Shown: positions 1 through 7,551 of the stretch, one piece after another | Position numbering within the stretch: position 1 is the first letter of the stretch | How the letters are laid out: the number at the start of each line of letters is the position of its first letter | Origin: Streptomyces inusitatus | Lineage (GTDB): Bacteria > Actinomycetota > Actinomycetes > Streptomycetales > Streptomycetaceae | DNA length: 64,000 nt | Direction of reading: 5' to 3' | Assembly (NCBI RefSeq): GCF_014651115.1 | Contig: NZ_BMWG01000001.1 | Span: 124,001-188,000 of the forward strand | The notes under the pieces: generated by a model | Seen by the model: only the letters and a program-made list of their open reading frames with translations | Databases searched by the model: none | What the model was told of the DNA's origin: nothing | Made by a program: the position numbers and the translations under genes

Positions 1-131
1 TGGGCGAGGGCCCAGGCCAGAGCGGCGGCGGGCGGCAGCGCCAGCACGGCGAAGGCGCGGGTGCCCAGCCGCTTGACCAGCGGTCCCGCGCAGGCGGCGA
101 GCAGGAAGTGACAGAGGATCAGCGCGGCCAT
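1..131 (-). CDS. Na+/H+ antiporter subunit A (MrpA/MnhA-like), 5' fragment
   Basis: Only the first 43 or so codons lie in the window; the gene runs off the left edge on the minus strand. Translation from the ATG at 131 begins MAALILCHFLLAACAG and continues as a hydrophobic helix, a short basic loop (VKRLGTR) and a second hydrophobic helix rich in Ala, Leu and Pro. This matches the N-terminus of the large NADH-dehydrogenase-like subunit A of multisubunit Mrp/Mnh cation/proton antiporters, which would be a polytopic membrane protein of 750-1000 residues. The identification rests on N-terminal resemblance alone. Other proton-conducting NuoL/ND5-type membrane proteins are possible. Confidence 0.55.
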   Translation of the reverse strand, partial: MAALILCHFLLAACAGPLVKRLGTRAFAVLALPPAAALAWALA

Positions 132-307
132 GCGGCCCCGGACATCGGCCCGCCGCCGTCGGCGGCCACCAAGCAGAGCACACGCACAGAAGGCACGGAG
201 ACATTGCTATAAGCACCCGGGCCGCTTCCCCCTCCGGCGCGCCGACGAGCCGCCATCCGGAGCCGAGGTCGACCCCCGCCGGCCCAGTACGCACCTGTAC
301 GGGGGGC

Positions 308-814
308 TCAGCCGCCGGAGCGGGGTCCGCCGTCCCGGTACTCGTCCGCGAGCAGGTCGTCCATGGTCGTACGGAGACGGGCGACGAGCTCCTCGAACTC
401 CCTCAGCCGCTCGGGCGGGTACCGCGCCGTCACGGCGGCCATGCGCTCGGCGTACGGCGCGAAGAACTCCTCGGCCCGGGGCCTCACATGGGGGCTGCTG
501 CGCAGGGTGACGATCCGGCGGTCGGTCTCCTCACGGGTGCGTACGACATGTCCGGCCGCTTCGAGACGGTTGACCAGCGCGGTCGTCGCACCCGACGACA
601 GGGACACCCGCTCGCTGAGCCGGGCGGGCGAGAGCGGGCGGCCCTTGTCCTCCGCGTACAGGATCTCCGCCAGGGCGGCGGCGTCCGTGGAGTGGAGCCC
701 GAGCCAGGAGGCGAAGCGCCGGGTGAACTCGGTGTAGTGGGCGCCGAAGGACCGCAGCCCCTCCATGAGGCCCTCGTACCGAGCCGCGAGCTCCCCGGAC
801 TCCGGTGTCTCCAT
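308..814 (-). CDS. MarR-family transcriptional regulator
   Basis: 168-residue winged helix-turn-helix regulator of MarR type. The core GLHSTDAAALAEILYAEDKG, then LSERVSLSSGATTALVNRLEAAGHVVR and a wing with EETDRRIVTL, is the usual MarR recognition helix and beta-wing (about residues 38-105). It is flanked by dimerisation helices. The ATG at 814 is chosen because the family fold begins shortly after it; the open frame extends 35 codons further upstream, but that part contains the divergent promoter. The gene is divergent from the DHA2 exporter at 929 and very probably controls it, as is usual for MarR/MFS pairs. The ligand is unknown. Confidence 0.85.
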   Translation of the reverse strand: METPESGELAARYEGLMEGLRSFGAHYTEFTRRFASWLGLHSTDAAALAEILYAEDKGRPLSPARLSERVSLSSGATTALVNRLEAAGHVVRTREETDRRIVTLRSSPHVRPRAEEFFAPYAERMAAVTARYPPERLREFEELVARLRTTMDDLLADEYRDGGPRSGG

Positions 815-868
815 CGCCGTGCCGCCCTGCCTTCCGGTCTGCGCGGGTGACTCGCTCCACCGCGCGGT

Positions 869-897
869 TTGACAACCTATCGCAAGCAATTTACCTT
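869..897 (+). promoter_or_regulatory. Promoter for the DHA2 exporter in the marR/MFS divergent region
   Basis: A perfect -35 hexamer TTGACA at 869-874 is followed after 17 bases by TACCTT (892-897), an acceptable -10. The downstream leader carries GGAGG at 920-924. The hexanucleotides TTACCT (892-897 area) and AGGTAA (922-927) form a spaced inverted repeat that could be part of a MarR operator. This is sequence inference only. Confidence 0.5.
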
Positions 898-928
898 CAC
901 CGCAAAGATACTTCACCATGGAGGTAAC

Positions 929-2605
929 TTGTCCGGCGAACCTCTCCTCTCCCCTTCCCCCTCCCCTTCACCGACCTCCCCCTCACCGACACCGTCGGCG
1001 CGCCACTGGCTCGGCCTCATCGCCGTCTCCCTGGGCGTGGCGCTGATCGTCGTGGACATCACCATCGTCAATGTGATCCTCGCGCCGATCATCGAGGACC
1101 TCTCGATCGACTCGGTCGAGGCCCAGTGGATCCAGGAGTCCTACGCGATCGTCTTCGCCGCGCTGGTCCTGCTCACCGGACGCCTCTCCGATCTGCACGG
1201 CGCGCGCAAGATCTTCCTCATCGGCCTCGCCGTGTTCGGCGTGACCAGCCTGCTGGCCGCGGCCGCCCCCAGCGGCGGACTGCTGATCCTCGCGCGCTTC
1301 CTCCAGGGCGTCGGCGGGGCGATGATCCTCCCGGCCTCCCTGGCGCTGGTGAACGCGACCTTCACCGGCAAGGCCCGCAACCAGGCCTTCGCCATCTGGG
1401 GTTCGACCATCGGCGCGGCGGCGGCCGTCGGCCCGCTGCTGGGCGGCAGGCTCGCGGACATCCACTGGCGGTGGGCCTTCGGCATCAACATCCCGCTGGT
1501 GGCGCTGATCGTCGTGGGCACCCTGATGTTCCTGCCCGCGTCACCGCGCGTCCGGGGCCGGGTCGACGCCGCAGGGGCCGTGCTCTCCGCGATCGGGCTC
1601 GGACTGCTCGCCTTCGGCCTGATCGAGGGGCGCGACCACGGCTGGCTCGCCACCACCGCGCCGCTGGACATCGGCGGGCTCTCCTGGCGGAGCGGCCCGT
1701 CCCCGGTCCTTGTCGCGCTGATCCTCTCGGCCCTCGCGCTGTACGCGTTCTGGCGGCGGCAGACCTCGCTCGGCCGCCGGGGCGAAGAGCCGCTGATGGA
1801 CGTACGGCTCTTCTCCATCAGCTCGTTCCGCAACGGCAACCTGGTGACCCTGTTCGTCGGCCTCGGCGAGTTCGGGATCATCGCGGTACTGCCGCTCTGG
1901 CTCCAGTTCGCCCTGGACTACAGCGCGCTCCAGGCGGGGCTGGCGCTCCTCGCCCTCGCCGTGGGCAGCTTCTGCGCCAGCGGCGGAAGCTTCGCGCTGG
2001 CCGCCACCGCCTCCCCGCTGACCCAGGTGCGGCTGGGGCTCCTCCTGGAGGCCGCCGGACTGGCGATGCTGGGGCTGATAGCCGCCGCCGACAGCGCCTG
2101 GTGGCTGATCGCGCTCGCCCTGTTCGTCTACGGAGTCGGCGTCGGCTTCGCCACCGCCCAGGTCACCAATATCGTCCTCGCCGATGTGCCCGCCCACAGC
2201 GCCGGACAGGGCTCAGGCATCCAGAGCGCGGCCCGCGAACTCGGCTCCGCGCTGGGCATCGCCGTCCTCACCACCCTCTTCTTCAGCACCCTCGCCGCCT
2301 CCCTGGCCGACCGCCTCGGCGGCTCCGCCGGGCTCCCGGAGCAGGACGCCGAACAACTCAGCCGGACCGTCACGGAGAGCGCCGGGTCGGCCATCCCCCA
2401 TCTCGCCGAGGACCCGGGGACCGCGCCGGTCGCGGACGCCGCCCGCGAGGCGATGACCAGCGCCCTCGAACTCTCCAGCTACATCTGCGCGGGCCTGCTG
2501 CTCCTGGCCCTCGCCGCCACCCTCTTCGTCAGGCCGCGCCCCGACGCCGGGGCCGAAGCCCGCGCCGGGGCCGGGGCCGGGGCCGGGGCCGGTCACGACG
2601 GCTGA
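929..2605 (+). CDS. MFS transporter, DHA2 (14-TM, EmrB/QacA) drug exporter
   Basis: 558-residue polytopic membrane protein. Hallmarks are the N-terminal helix with LGVALIVVDITIVNVILAPI (DHA2 motif D1), motif A GRLSDLHGARK in the loop after TM2, motif C-like GPLLGGRLAD near TM5, and 14 predicted hydrophobic segments. It should use the proton gradient to expel amphipathic drugs or secondary metabolites. The TTG at 929 is preferred because GGAGG sits at 920-924 directly before it. The open frame upstream would read through the promoter. The C-terminus ends in a Gly-Ala run encoded by hexanucleotide repeats. It is divergent from a marR gene, its likely repressor. Confidence 0.85.
   Translation: MSGEPLLSPSPSPSPTSPSPTPSARHWLGLIAVSLGVALIVVDITIVNVILAPIIEDLSIDSVEAQWIQESYAIVFAALVLLTGRLSDLHGARKIFLIGLAVFGVTSLLAAAAPSGGLLILARFLQGVGGAMILPASLALVNATFTGKARNQAFAIWGSTIGAAAAVGPLLGGRLADIHWRWAFGINIPLVALIVVGTLMFLPASPRVRGRVDAAGAVLSAIGLGLLAFGLIEGRDHGWLATTAPLDIGGLSWRSGPSPVLVALILSALALYAFWRRQTSLGRRGEEPLMDVRLFSISSFRNGNLVTLFVGLGEFGIIAVLPLWLQFALDYSALQAGLALLALAVGSFCASGGSFALAATASPLTQVRLGLLLEAAGLAMLGLIAAADSAWWLIALALFVYGVGVGFATAQVTNIVLADVPAHSAGQGSGIQSAARELGSALGIAVLTTLFFSTLAASLADRLGGSAGLPEQDAEQLSRTVTESAGSAIPHLAEDPGTAPVADAAREAMTSALELSSYICAGLLLLALAATLFVRPRPDAGAEARAGAGAGAGAGHDG
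2564..2592 (+). repeat. Hexanucleotide (GCCGGG) tandem repeat
   Basis: Nearly five in-frame copies of GCCGGG at the 3' end of the DHA2 gene encode an Ala-Gly run just before the stop. Unit changes would only lengthen or shorten this tail, so a functional effect is unlikely. Confidence 0.8.
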
Positions 2606-2640
2606 CCGACCCGGCGGGCCCGGCGACCCCGTCAGCCCGG

Positions 2641-3297
2641 TCAGCCCCCGTGCCTCCGCGCGGACTCGCTCTCCTGGGCGAGCCGCCGCAGCGCCAGCAG
2701 CACCGGCTCCAGCAGCACTGTCAGCACCAGGGCCCGCTCGGCCTGTTCGAGCGGGTCGTCGGCGTCCCGGAGCTGATCCAGGTCGAGCACAGCGGTCCGG
2801 CCGGCGAGTTCCGCGTACGGCAGGAGGGTCCGCCAGTCCACGTCCGCGCCGAGCGAGCGCAGGGTCGTCAGCGTCTCGGCGATGACCCGCTTGGCGGGGG
2901 CGTGCTCGGAGACCTCCCAGCCCGTACGCTCCAGCAGCTCGTCGACCTCGGCGAGCCCCTCCGCCAGGGGGTCGTCCCCGGCCTCGGCCTCGGCCTCCTT
3001 CTCGCCCTTCTCCTTGTCGACGGGACGGGCCCCGATCACCAGCCCGAGCATCTGATGCGTGTCGTCCACGTTCTCCGAGACGGCGGCGAGGATCTCCTTG
3101 GCGGTGCCGACCGACAGCCCCCGGATCCCGACCAGGGCGCGGATCAGCCGCAGCCGGCGCAGATGCTGCTCGCCGTACTCCGCCTGATTGGCCGCCGTCG
3201 GCTGCCCCGGCGGCAGCAGCCCCTCACGCAGATAGAACTTGATCGTCGCGATCGGCACCCCGCCGGTCCGGCTCAGCTCGGAGATTCGCACAGCCAC
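2641..3297 (-). CDS. MerR-family transcriptional regulator
   Basis: About 218 residues. The N-terminus RISELSRTGGVPIATIKFYL-REGLL followed by the wing residues AANQAEY is a textbook MerR HTH (residues about 3-70), with the RLRLIRALVGI helix next. The remaining 140 residues form a long effector/dimerisation region with an acidic-basic linker (KEKGEKEAEAEAGDD, about 110-125). They do not resemble metal-binding MerR members, and there are no cysteines in the usual positions. Two adjacent in-frame GTG codons (3297 and 3291) are possible starts; AAGGG lies just upstream. It is divergent from the small monooxygenase-like gene and second DHA2 exporter, so it probably regulates that unit and itself. 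Confidence 0.85.
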   Translation of the reverse strand: MAVRISELSRTGGVPIATIKFYLREGLLPPGQPTAANQAEYGEQHLRRLRLIRALVGIRGLSVGTAKEILAAVSENVDDTHQMLGLVIGARPVDKEKGEKEAEAEAGDDPLAEGLAEVDELLERTGWEVSEHAPAKRVIAETLTTLRSLGADVDWRTLLPYAELAGRTAVLDLDQLRDADDPLEQAERALVLTVLLEPVLLALRRLAQESESARRHGG

Positions 3298-3321
3298 CCA
3301 CCCTTGACTAGATACTGGATA

Positions 3322-3347
3322 GCACCACACTCTATTATAGGTAGTGC
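3322..3347. promoter_or_regulatory. Imperfect inverted repeat and -10 box in the merR divergent region (operator candidate)
   Basis: The arms GCACCAC (3322-3328) and GTAGTGC (3341-3347) pair at six of seven positions around an AT-rich centre. On the minus strand the centre contains a perfect TATAAT (3334-3339), a likely -10 for merR. The AT-rich stretch stands out in this GC-rich sequence and fits a MerR dimer site. Confidence 0.45.
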
Positions 3348-3383
3348 AACTTCCTATTCCCTACCCGTGAGGGCGGCCACGCC

Positions 3384-3809
3384 ATGCCCACACTGCCCTG
3401 GACACCCCTGAACCCCACCACACCCGGCACCCGTGCGTACGCGATGGCCGGCTGCTTCCAGGCGGCCACCCCGAGCCAGGTGCCCCGCTTCCTCCTGAAA
3501 TCACTCGCCGCCTGGAACCAGATCAAGCACGCACCGGGCGCGATCGGCGCGTCCCTCATCGCCCAGCCCCTGGAGCGGACCTTCTACACCCTCTCGGCCT
3601 GGGAGGACCGCGACGCCCTCTACACCTACGTCAGAACCGAGCCGCACCGGAGCATCATGACCGAGCTGCGGCCGTCGACACGGAGAGCGGTCTTCACCTT
3701 CTGGGAGACACCGGTCGAGGAACTCCCGATCAGCTGGGACGAGGCCCGGCGCAGGCTGCGGGAACAGGAGTCGGCCGACCGGGCCGGGCAGATCCTCCGG
3801 CAGTACTGA
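3384..3809 (+). CDS. Antibiotic-biosynthesis-monooxygenase-like / DUF3291-type protein
   Basis: 141-residue soluble protein. The pattern QAATPSQVPRFLLKSLAAW followed by ASLIAQPLERTFYTLSAWEDRDALYTYV and PHRSIM fits the dimeric alpha/beta-barrel (ferredoxin-like) fold of small cofactor-free or heme-degrading monooxygenases. The exact activity cannot be told; no catalytic motif is diagnostic. It starts at ATG 3384, with a GAGGG-type site about ten bases upstream. It lies between a divergent merR gene and a DHA2 exporter gene, with 110 bases to the latter, so the two may form a MerR-controlled detoxification or tailoring unit. Confidence 0.6.
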   Translation: MPTLPWTPLNPTTPGTRAYAMAGCFQAATPSQVPRFLLKSLAAWNQIKHAPGAIGASLIAQPLERTFYTLSAWEDRDALYTYVRTEPHRSIMTELRPSTRRAVFTFWETPVEELPISWDEARRRLREQESADRAGQILRQY

Positions 3810-3919
3810 CCCGGCACCGCCCCCGGCACCGGGAAGACCGCCCACGGCACCGCACGGCACCGCACCGCCGCTCCCGTCACCGCGGGGGCGCCCCCGCCCA
3901 CCCGAGCCAAGGACTTCTC

Positions 3920-5482
3920 ATGCCCCAGCAGCACGCCTCCGGCGAGAGCGGCCCGGCGGACCGGACACCGGCCGCCCCCGGCCGGGCCGTACCCCTCTGG
4001 CTGACCATCGTCGCCACCGGCCTCCCGATGTTCATGGTCGCGCTCGACAACCTCGTGGTCTCCGCGGCGCTGCGCACCCTCGCCGTCGAACTCGACGCCA
4101 CCACCTCCGACCTCCAGTGGTTCGTCAACGCCTATGTACTGACCTTCGCCTGCCTGCTCCTCACCGGCGCGGCGCTCGGCGACCGCTTCGGACGGCGCGG
4201 GGTCTTCATCCTCGGCATCGCCGTCTTCACCCTCTCCTCCATCGGCTGCGGCCTGGCCGACACCACCGGCGAACTCATCGCCGGACGCGCGCTCCAGGGC
4301 ATCGGCGCCGCGGCCGTCATGCCGCTGTCGCTGACCCTGCTCTCGGCCGCCGTCCCCGAGCGCAGGCGCGGCCTCGCCCTCGGCATGTGGTCCGCGATCA
4401 GCGGTACGGCCGTGGCCTGCGGCCCCGTGGTCGGCGGCGCGGTGGTCGACGGGCTCGCCTGGCAGTGGATCTTCTGGGTGAACATCCCCGTCGGCATCGT
4501 GGCGATACCGCTGGCCCTGCGCGTACTCAAGGAGGGCTCCCTCCCGAACACCCGGCTCGACCTGCCCGGCATGCTCTTCGCCACCGGTGCCGTCGTCGGC
4601 CTGGTCTGGGCGATCGTCCGGGGCCCCGAGGACGGCTGGACCTCGGCCGGCGTCCTCGGCGGCTTCGCCGTCAGCGCCGCGCTGTTCGTGGTCTTCGTCG
4701 TCTGGGAGGGCCGCGCGCCCCACCCCGTGCTGCCCCTGGGCTTCTACCGGGTCCGCGCCTTCGTCCTCTGCAACATCGCCTCCGGAGCCATGTACTTCGG
4801 CGTCTTCGGCTCCATCTTCCTGCTCTCCCAGTACCTCCAGATCGCCCCGGCGCGCACCCCGCTGGAAGCCGGTGTGCTGACCCTGGCCTGGACCCTGATG
4901 CCCATGGTGATCGCCCCCGTCGCCGGCGCCCTCACCGACCGCGTCGGCGGCGGCCGTCTGATGGCCTTCGGCCTCTTCACCCAGGCCGCCGGCCTGGCCT
5001 GGATCAATCTCGCCGCCACCGACGACACCCCCTACCACCGGCTCGTGGCCGCCATGGTCCTCGGCGGCATCGGCATGGGCTTCGCCTTCGCCCCGACCGC
5101 CGCCGTCGTCCTCGGTTCCGTCTCCCCCCAGCACCAGGGCAAGGCCTCCGGAGCCAACACCACCGTCCGCGAGATCGGCGGCGCGCTCGGCATCGCCATC
5201 CTGAGCAGCGTCTTCACCCAGAACGGCAGCGACCGCAGCGCCCAGGAATTCGTCGACGGCCTCCACCCCGCCGTCTGGGTCGGCGTCGGCGTCGTCCTCC
5301 TCGGCGCGATCAGCGCCCTGTTCATCCCCCACCGCCCCACCCCGCCGCCGCCGTACCCGTCCGACAGCGGCCCCCACCCGGCGGAGGAGCCCCTCCGGCT
5401 CCCCCTCGTTCAGGAGGAGCCACTCCGCAGCATCCGCTCCATGGCGGCGACATCCTCGGTGAAGGAGTCCCGCCGCCGGTGA
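3920..5482 (+). CDS. MFS transporter, DHA2 (14-TM) drug exporter
   Basis: 520-residue 14-helix exporter. Diagnostic stretches are TGLPMFMVALDNLVVSAALR (helix 1), GDRFGRRGVFI (motif A), GRALQGIGAAAVMPLSLTLL (motif B/ALQG region) and SGTAVACGPVVGGAVVD (motif C). AAGGA lies nine bases before ATG 3920. The C-terminal 50 residues are Pro-rich, probably cytoplasmic, and are encoded in a segment that overlaps the convergent FMN reductase gene by 73 bases. Regulation by the upstream MerR protein is likely from context. Substrate unknown. Confidence 0.85.
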   Translation: MPQQHASGESGPADRTPAAPGRAVPLWLTIVATGLPMFMVALDNLVVSAALRTLAVELDATTSDLQWFVNAYVLTFACLLLTGAALGDRFGRRGVFILGIAVFTLSSIGCGLADTTGELIAGRALQGIGAAAVMPLSLTLLSAAVPERRRGLALGMWSAISGTAVACGPVVGGAVVDGLAWQWIFWVNIPVGIVAIPLALRVLKEGSLPNTRLDLPGMLFATGAVVGLVWAIVRGPEDGWTSAGVLGGFAVSAALFVVFVVWEGRAPHPVLPLGFYRVRAFVLCNIASGAMYFGVFGSIFLLSQYLQIAPARTPLEAGVLTLAWTLMPMVIAPVAGALTDRVGGGRLMAFGLFTQAAGLAWINLAATDDTPYHRLVAAMVLGGIGMGFAFAPTAAVVLGSVSPQHQGKASGANTTVREIGGALGIAILSSVFTQNGSDRSAQEFVDGLHPAVWVGVGVVLLGAISALFIPHRPTPPPPYPSDSGPHPAEEPLRLPLVQEEPLRSIRSMAATSSVKESRRR

Positions 5483-6030
5483 GGACCACAGCCCTGGACC
5501 AAGCGGGCGTAATCGGCCGCCGCACGGCCGATGCGCTCACCCAGGGCCGCGCCGCTCTCACGGGAGCCGAAGTCGTCGGTGGCCGCGTAGACCCCTCGGG
5601 GCGACACGATCGCGTGCAGATAGGAGAACATCGGCCGCAGCGCGTGTTCGAGTACGAGGGAGTGCCGCTCGGTGCCACCGGTCGCGCCGATGAGCACGGG
5701 CATGTCCGCGAGAGTGTCTTCCGGCAGCACATCGAAGAACGCCTTGAACAGCCCGCTGAAGGAGGCGTTGAACGCCGGAGTCACCGCGATGACCCCATCC
5801 GCCGCGGCCACCTTCCCGAACGCCTCCTCCAGAGGCTCGGCGGGAAAACCGCTCAGCATCGCGTCGATGATCGCGTGCCCCACCGGCCGCAGTTCGACGA
5901 ACGCCGACTCGACCTCACCGCCGGCCCGCGCGAGTTCCTCCCGCACCGACGCCTCAAGCCGATCGGCCAGCATCCGCGTCGAGGACGGCTCCCTCAGCCC
6001 GGCTGTGACGACCGCGATCCTGGTGACCAT
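5410..6030 (-). CDS. NADPH-dependent FMN reductase partner of the LLM monooxygenase (CE1759-type)
   Basis: 206-residue flavodoxin-like reductase. The first strand and loop MVTRIAVVTAGLREPSSTRMLAD is the FMN-phosphate binding turn of the NADPH-dependent FMN reductase family. VTPAFNASFSGLFKAFFDVL is the second flavin loop and LIGATGGTERHSL the third. It should supply reduced FMN to the monooxygenase encoded immediately upstream. The start ATG at 6030 is separated from that gene's TGA by one base (TGA-G-ATG), so translation is coupled. This pairing matches the LLM/FMN-reductase duo known as the CE1758/CE1759 families. The 3' end overlaps the convergent MFS gene. Confidence 0.85.
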   Translation of the reverse strand: MVTRIAVVTAGLREPSSTRMLADRLEASVREELARAGGEVESAFVELRPVGHAIIDAMLSGFPAEPLEEAFGKVAAADGVIAVTPAFNASFSGLFKAFFDVLPEDTLADMPVLIGATGGTERHSLVLEHALRPMFSYLHAIVSPRGVYAATDDFGSRESGAALGERIGRAAADYARLVQGCGPHRRRDSFTEDVAAMERMLRSGSS

Positions 6031-6031
6031 C

Positions 6032-7168
6032 TCAGTCCTCCGGGGTCTGCGGCGCTTGCTGCGGCTGCGGCTCGGTCCCGGTCCCCTCGTCGCGCGCCCG
6101 CAGCAGCGACTGATGCGTCGGGGCGTCGGGCGCGTCGGGCGACCTCCCGACGGCGAACTCCTTCCGGAGCACCGGCACGACCTCCCCGCCCAGGAGATCC
6201 AGCTGCTCCAGCACCGTCTTGAGCGGCAGCCCGGCATGATCGACGAGAAAGAGCTGACGCTGGTAGTCCCCCGCGTACTCCCGGAAGCCGAGCGTCTTCT
6301 CGATCACCTGCTGGGGAGATCCCACCGTCAGGGGCGTCATCGAGCTGAAATCCTCCAGCGACGGCCCATGCCCGTACACCGGCGCGTTGTCGAAGTACGG
6401 CCTGAACTCCCGTACCGCGTCCTGACTGTTGGGCCGGATGAAGACCTGCCCTCCCAGCCCGACGATCGCCGCCTCCCGTGTGCCGTGCCCATAGTGCTCG
6501 AAGCGCTTCCGATACAGCTCGATCATCGTGCGGGTGTGGGACGAGGGCCAGAAGATGTGATTGGCGAAGTATCCGTCCCCGTAATACGCCGCCAGCTCCG
6601 CTATCTCCGGCGTACGAATCGAGCCGTGCCACACAAAGGGCGGAATGCCGTCCAGCGGGCGGGGAGCCAGCGTAAAACTCTGCAACGGAGTCCGCAGCTT
6701 CCCCTCCCAGTCGACCACCTCCTCCCGCCACAGCCTGCGCAGCAGCCCGTAATGCTCGACCGTCAGAGGAATCGCCTGGCGAATGTCCTGCCCGAACCAC
6801 GGGTACACCGGACCGGTGTTCCCCCTCCCCAGCATCACATCGGTCCGCCCGTCGGCCAGATGCTGGAGCACACTGAAGTCCTCGGCTATCTTCACCGGGT
6901 CATTCGTGGTGATCAGCGTCGTCGACGTGGACAGAATGATCCGCTCCGTCAGCGCCGCGACATAGCCCAGCAGCGTCGTCGGCGACGACGGCACAAACGG
7001 CGGATTGTGATGCTCCCCCGTCGCGAACACATCCAGACCGACCTCCTCCACCTTCCTCGCGATGGCCACCGTGTCCCGGATCCGCTCCGCCTCGGTCGGC
7101 TCACGATTCGTGGTCGGGTCGGGGGTCACATCCCCCACCGTGAAGATGCCGAACTGCATTCCACTCAT
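6032..7168 (-). CDS. LLM-class flavin-dependent oxidoreductase (CE1758-type)
   Basis: 378-residue luciferase-like monooxygenase. The barrel start MQFGIFTVGDVTPDP, the FATGEHHNPPF strand, ILSTSTTLITTNDPVKIAEDF and DVMLGRGNTGPVYPWFG (flavin/substrate pocket) are all present. HGSIRTPEIAELAAYYGDGY and TVGSPQQVIEK follow. It should oxidise an unknown small organic substrate with O2 and FMNH2 provided by the coupled reductase downstream. The last 45 residues are polar and probably disordered. ATG 7168 is used; GGAGG lies 15 bases upstream, rather far, and the internal Met at residue 4 is an alternative start. A perfect 15-bp palindrome just upstream could bind a regulator. Confidence 0.85.
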   Translation of the reverse strand: MSGMQFGIFTVGDVTPDPTTNREPTEAERIRDTVAIARKVEEVGLDVFATGEHHNPPFVPSSPTTLLGYVAALTERIILSTSTTLITTNDPVKIAEDFSVLQHLADGRTDVMLGRGNTGPVYPWFGQDIRQAIPLTVEHYGLLRRLWREEVVDWEGKLRTPLQSFTLAPRPLDGIPPFVWHGSIRTPEIAELAAYYGDGYFANHIFWPSSHTRTMIELYRKRFEHYGHGTREAAIVGLGGQVFIRPNSQDAVREFRPYFDNAPVYGHGPSLEDFSSMTPLTVGSPQQVIEKTLGFREYAGDYQRQLFLVDHAGLPLKTVLEQLDLLGGEVVPVLRKEFAVGRSPDAPDAPTHQSLLRARDEGTGTEPQPQQAPQTPED

Positions 7169-7190
7169 AGCGCTGCCACTCTCCCTCCTT

Positions 7191-7205
7191 GTGCGTCACA
7201 CGCAC
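7191..7205. promoter_or_regulatory. Perfect palindrome upstream of the LLM/FMN reductase operon
   Basis: GTGCGT-CAC-ACGCAC is a perfect 6+6 inverted repeat with a 3-base centre. It lies 23-37 bases before the LLM start codon, next to the ribosome binding site. Its position suits a repressor operator. No regulator gene adjoins the operon. Confidence 0.4.
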
Positions 7206-7452
7206 TCGGGGAACTACCGCAACACCTGCCTCACCAGCCTCATGGCACACCTGAGTGTTCCCCCTACGGGCCGAAACCGAACCAGACCCGCGCCTCGAAG
7301 AAGCTCGCCCCCGCCCCGGAAAAACGAAAAAACCCGGGATAGTCTGCTGCGTGGCACTGATCAGAAGTACAGGAATGCAGAGCCAGGCAGCCTTCCAAGG
7401 AGAGAAAACGGTGGACCGGTTGCCAAGCGTCCACACTTGCGCTAGCCACGCT

Positions 7453-7515
7453 GGAGCCGGGAGCCGGGAGCCGGGAGCCGGGAGCCGGGAGCCGGGAGCC
7501 GGGAGCCGGGAGCCG
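7453..7515 (+). repeat. Heptanucleotide tandem repeat, GGAGCCG x 9
   Basis: Nine perfect, uninterrupted copies of a 7-base unit (63 bp). Read from the GTG at 7411, the array is in frame with the GT-B-like gene and encodes three copies of a seven-residue unit (AGSREPG). Because 7 is not a multiple of 3, gain or loss of one or two units would break that frame, whereas translation from ATG 7552 would be unaffected. Arrays of this kind mutate by strand slippage. Confidence 0.9.
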
Positions 7516-7551
7516 GGGGTGTGCGATCCTGCCGTCGGGCGGAGGTACGCG

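Larger units (their letters stand above)
7169..7551. other. Intergenic / leader region between the LLM operon and the first GT-B-like gene
   Basis: This 383-base stretch holds the palindrome at 7191-7205, an A-rich tract at 7320-7332 next to CCCGGG, and the heptamer array at 7453-7515. It also holds a strong AAGGAGAG (7397-7404) placed six bases before GTG 7411, a possible alternative start for the downstream gene. No -35/-10 pair close to consensus was found for the plus-strand gene. Confidence 0.5.

Noticed and set aside
1126..3411. 761-codon plus-strand frame overlapping the first DHA2 gene and merR
   Set aside because: Arg/Pro-rich shadow frame; the MFS and MerR frames carry clear family motifs.
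7320..7338. A-rich/CCCGGG tract resembling the tRNA-Thr terminator, as possible att site copy
   Set aside because: Similarity is limited to low-complexity A-runs and G/C blocks typical of Streptomyces terminators; no copy of the tRNA 3' end is present there.
7453..7515. Heptamer array considered as a CRISPR or iteron array
   Set aside because: Units are contiguous 7-mers without spacers and no cas or rep gene is nearby.
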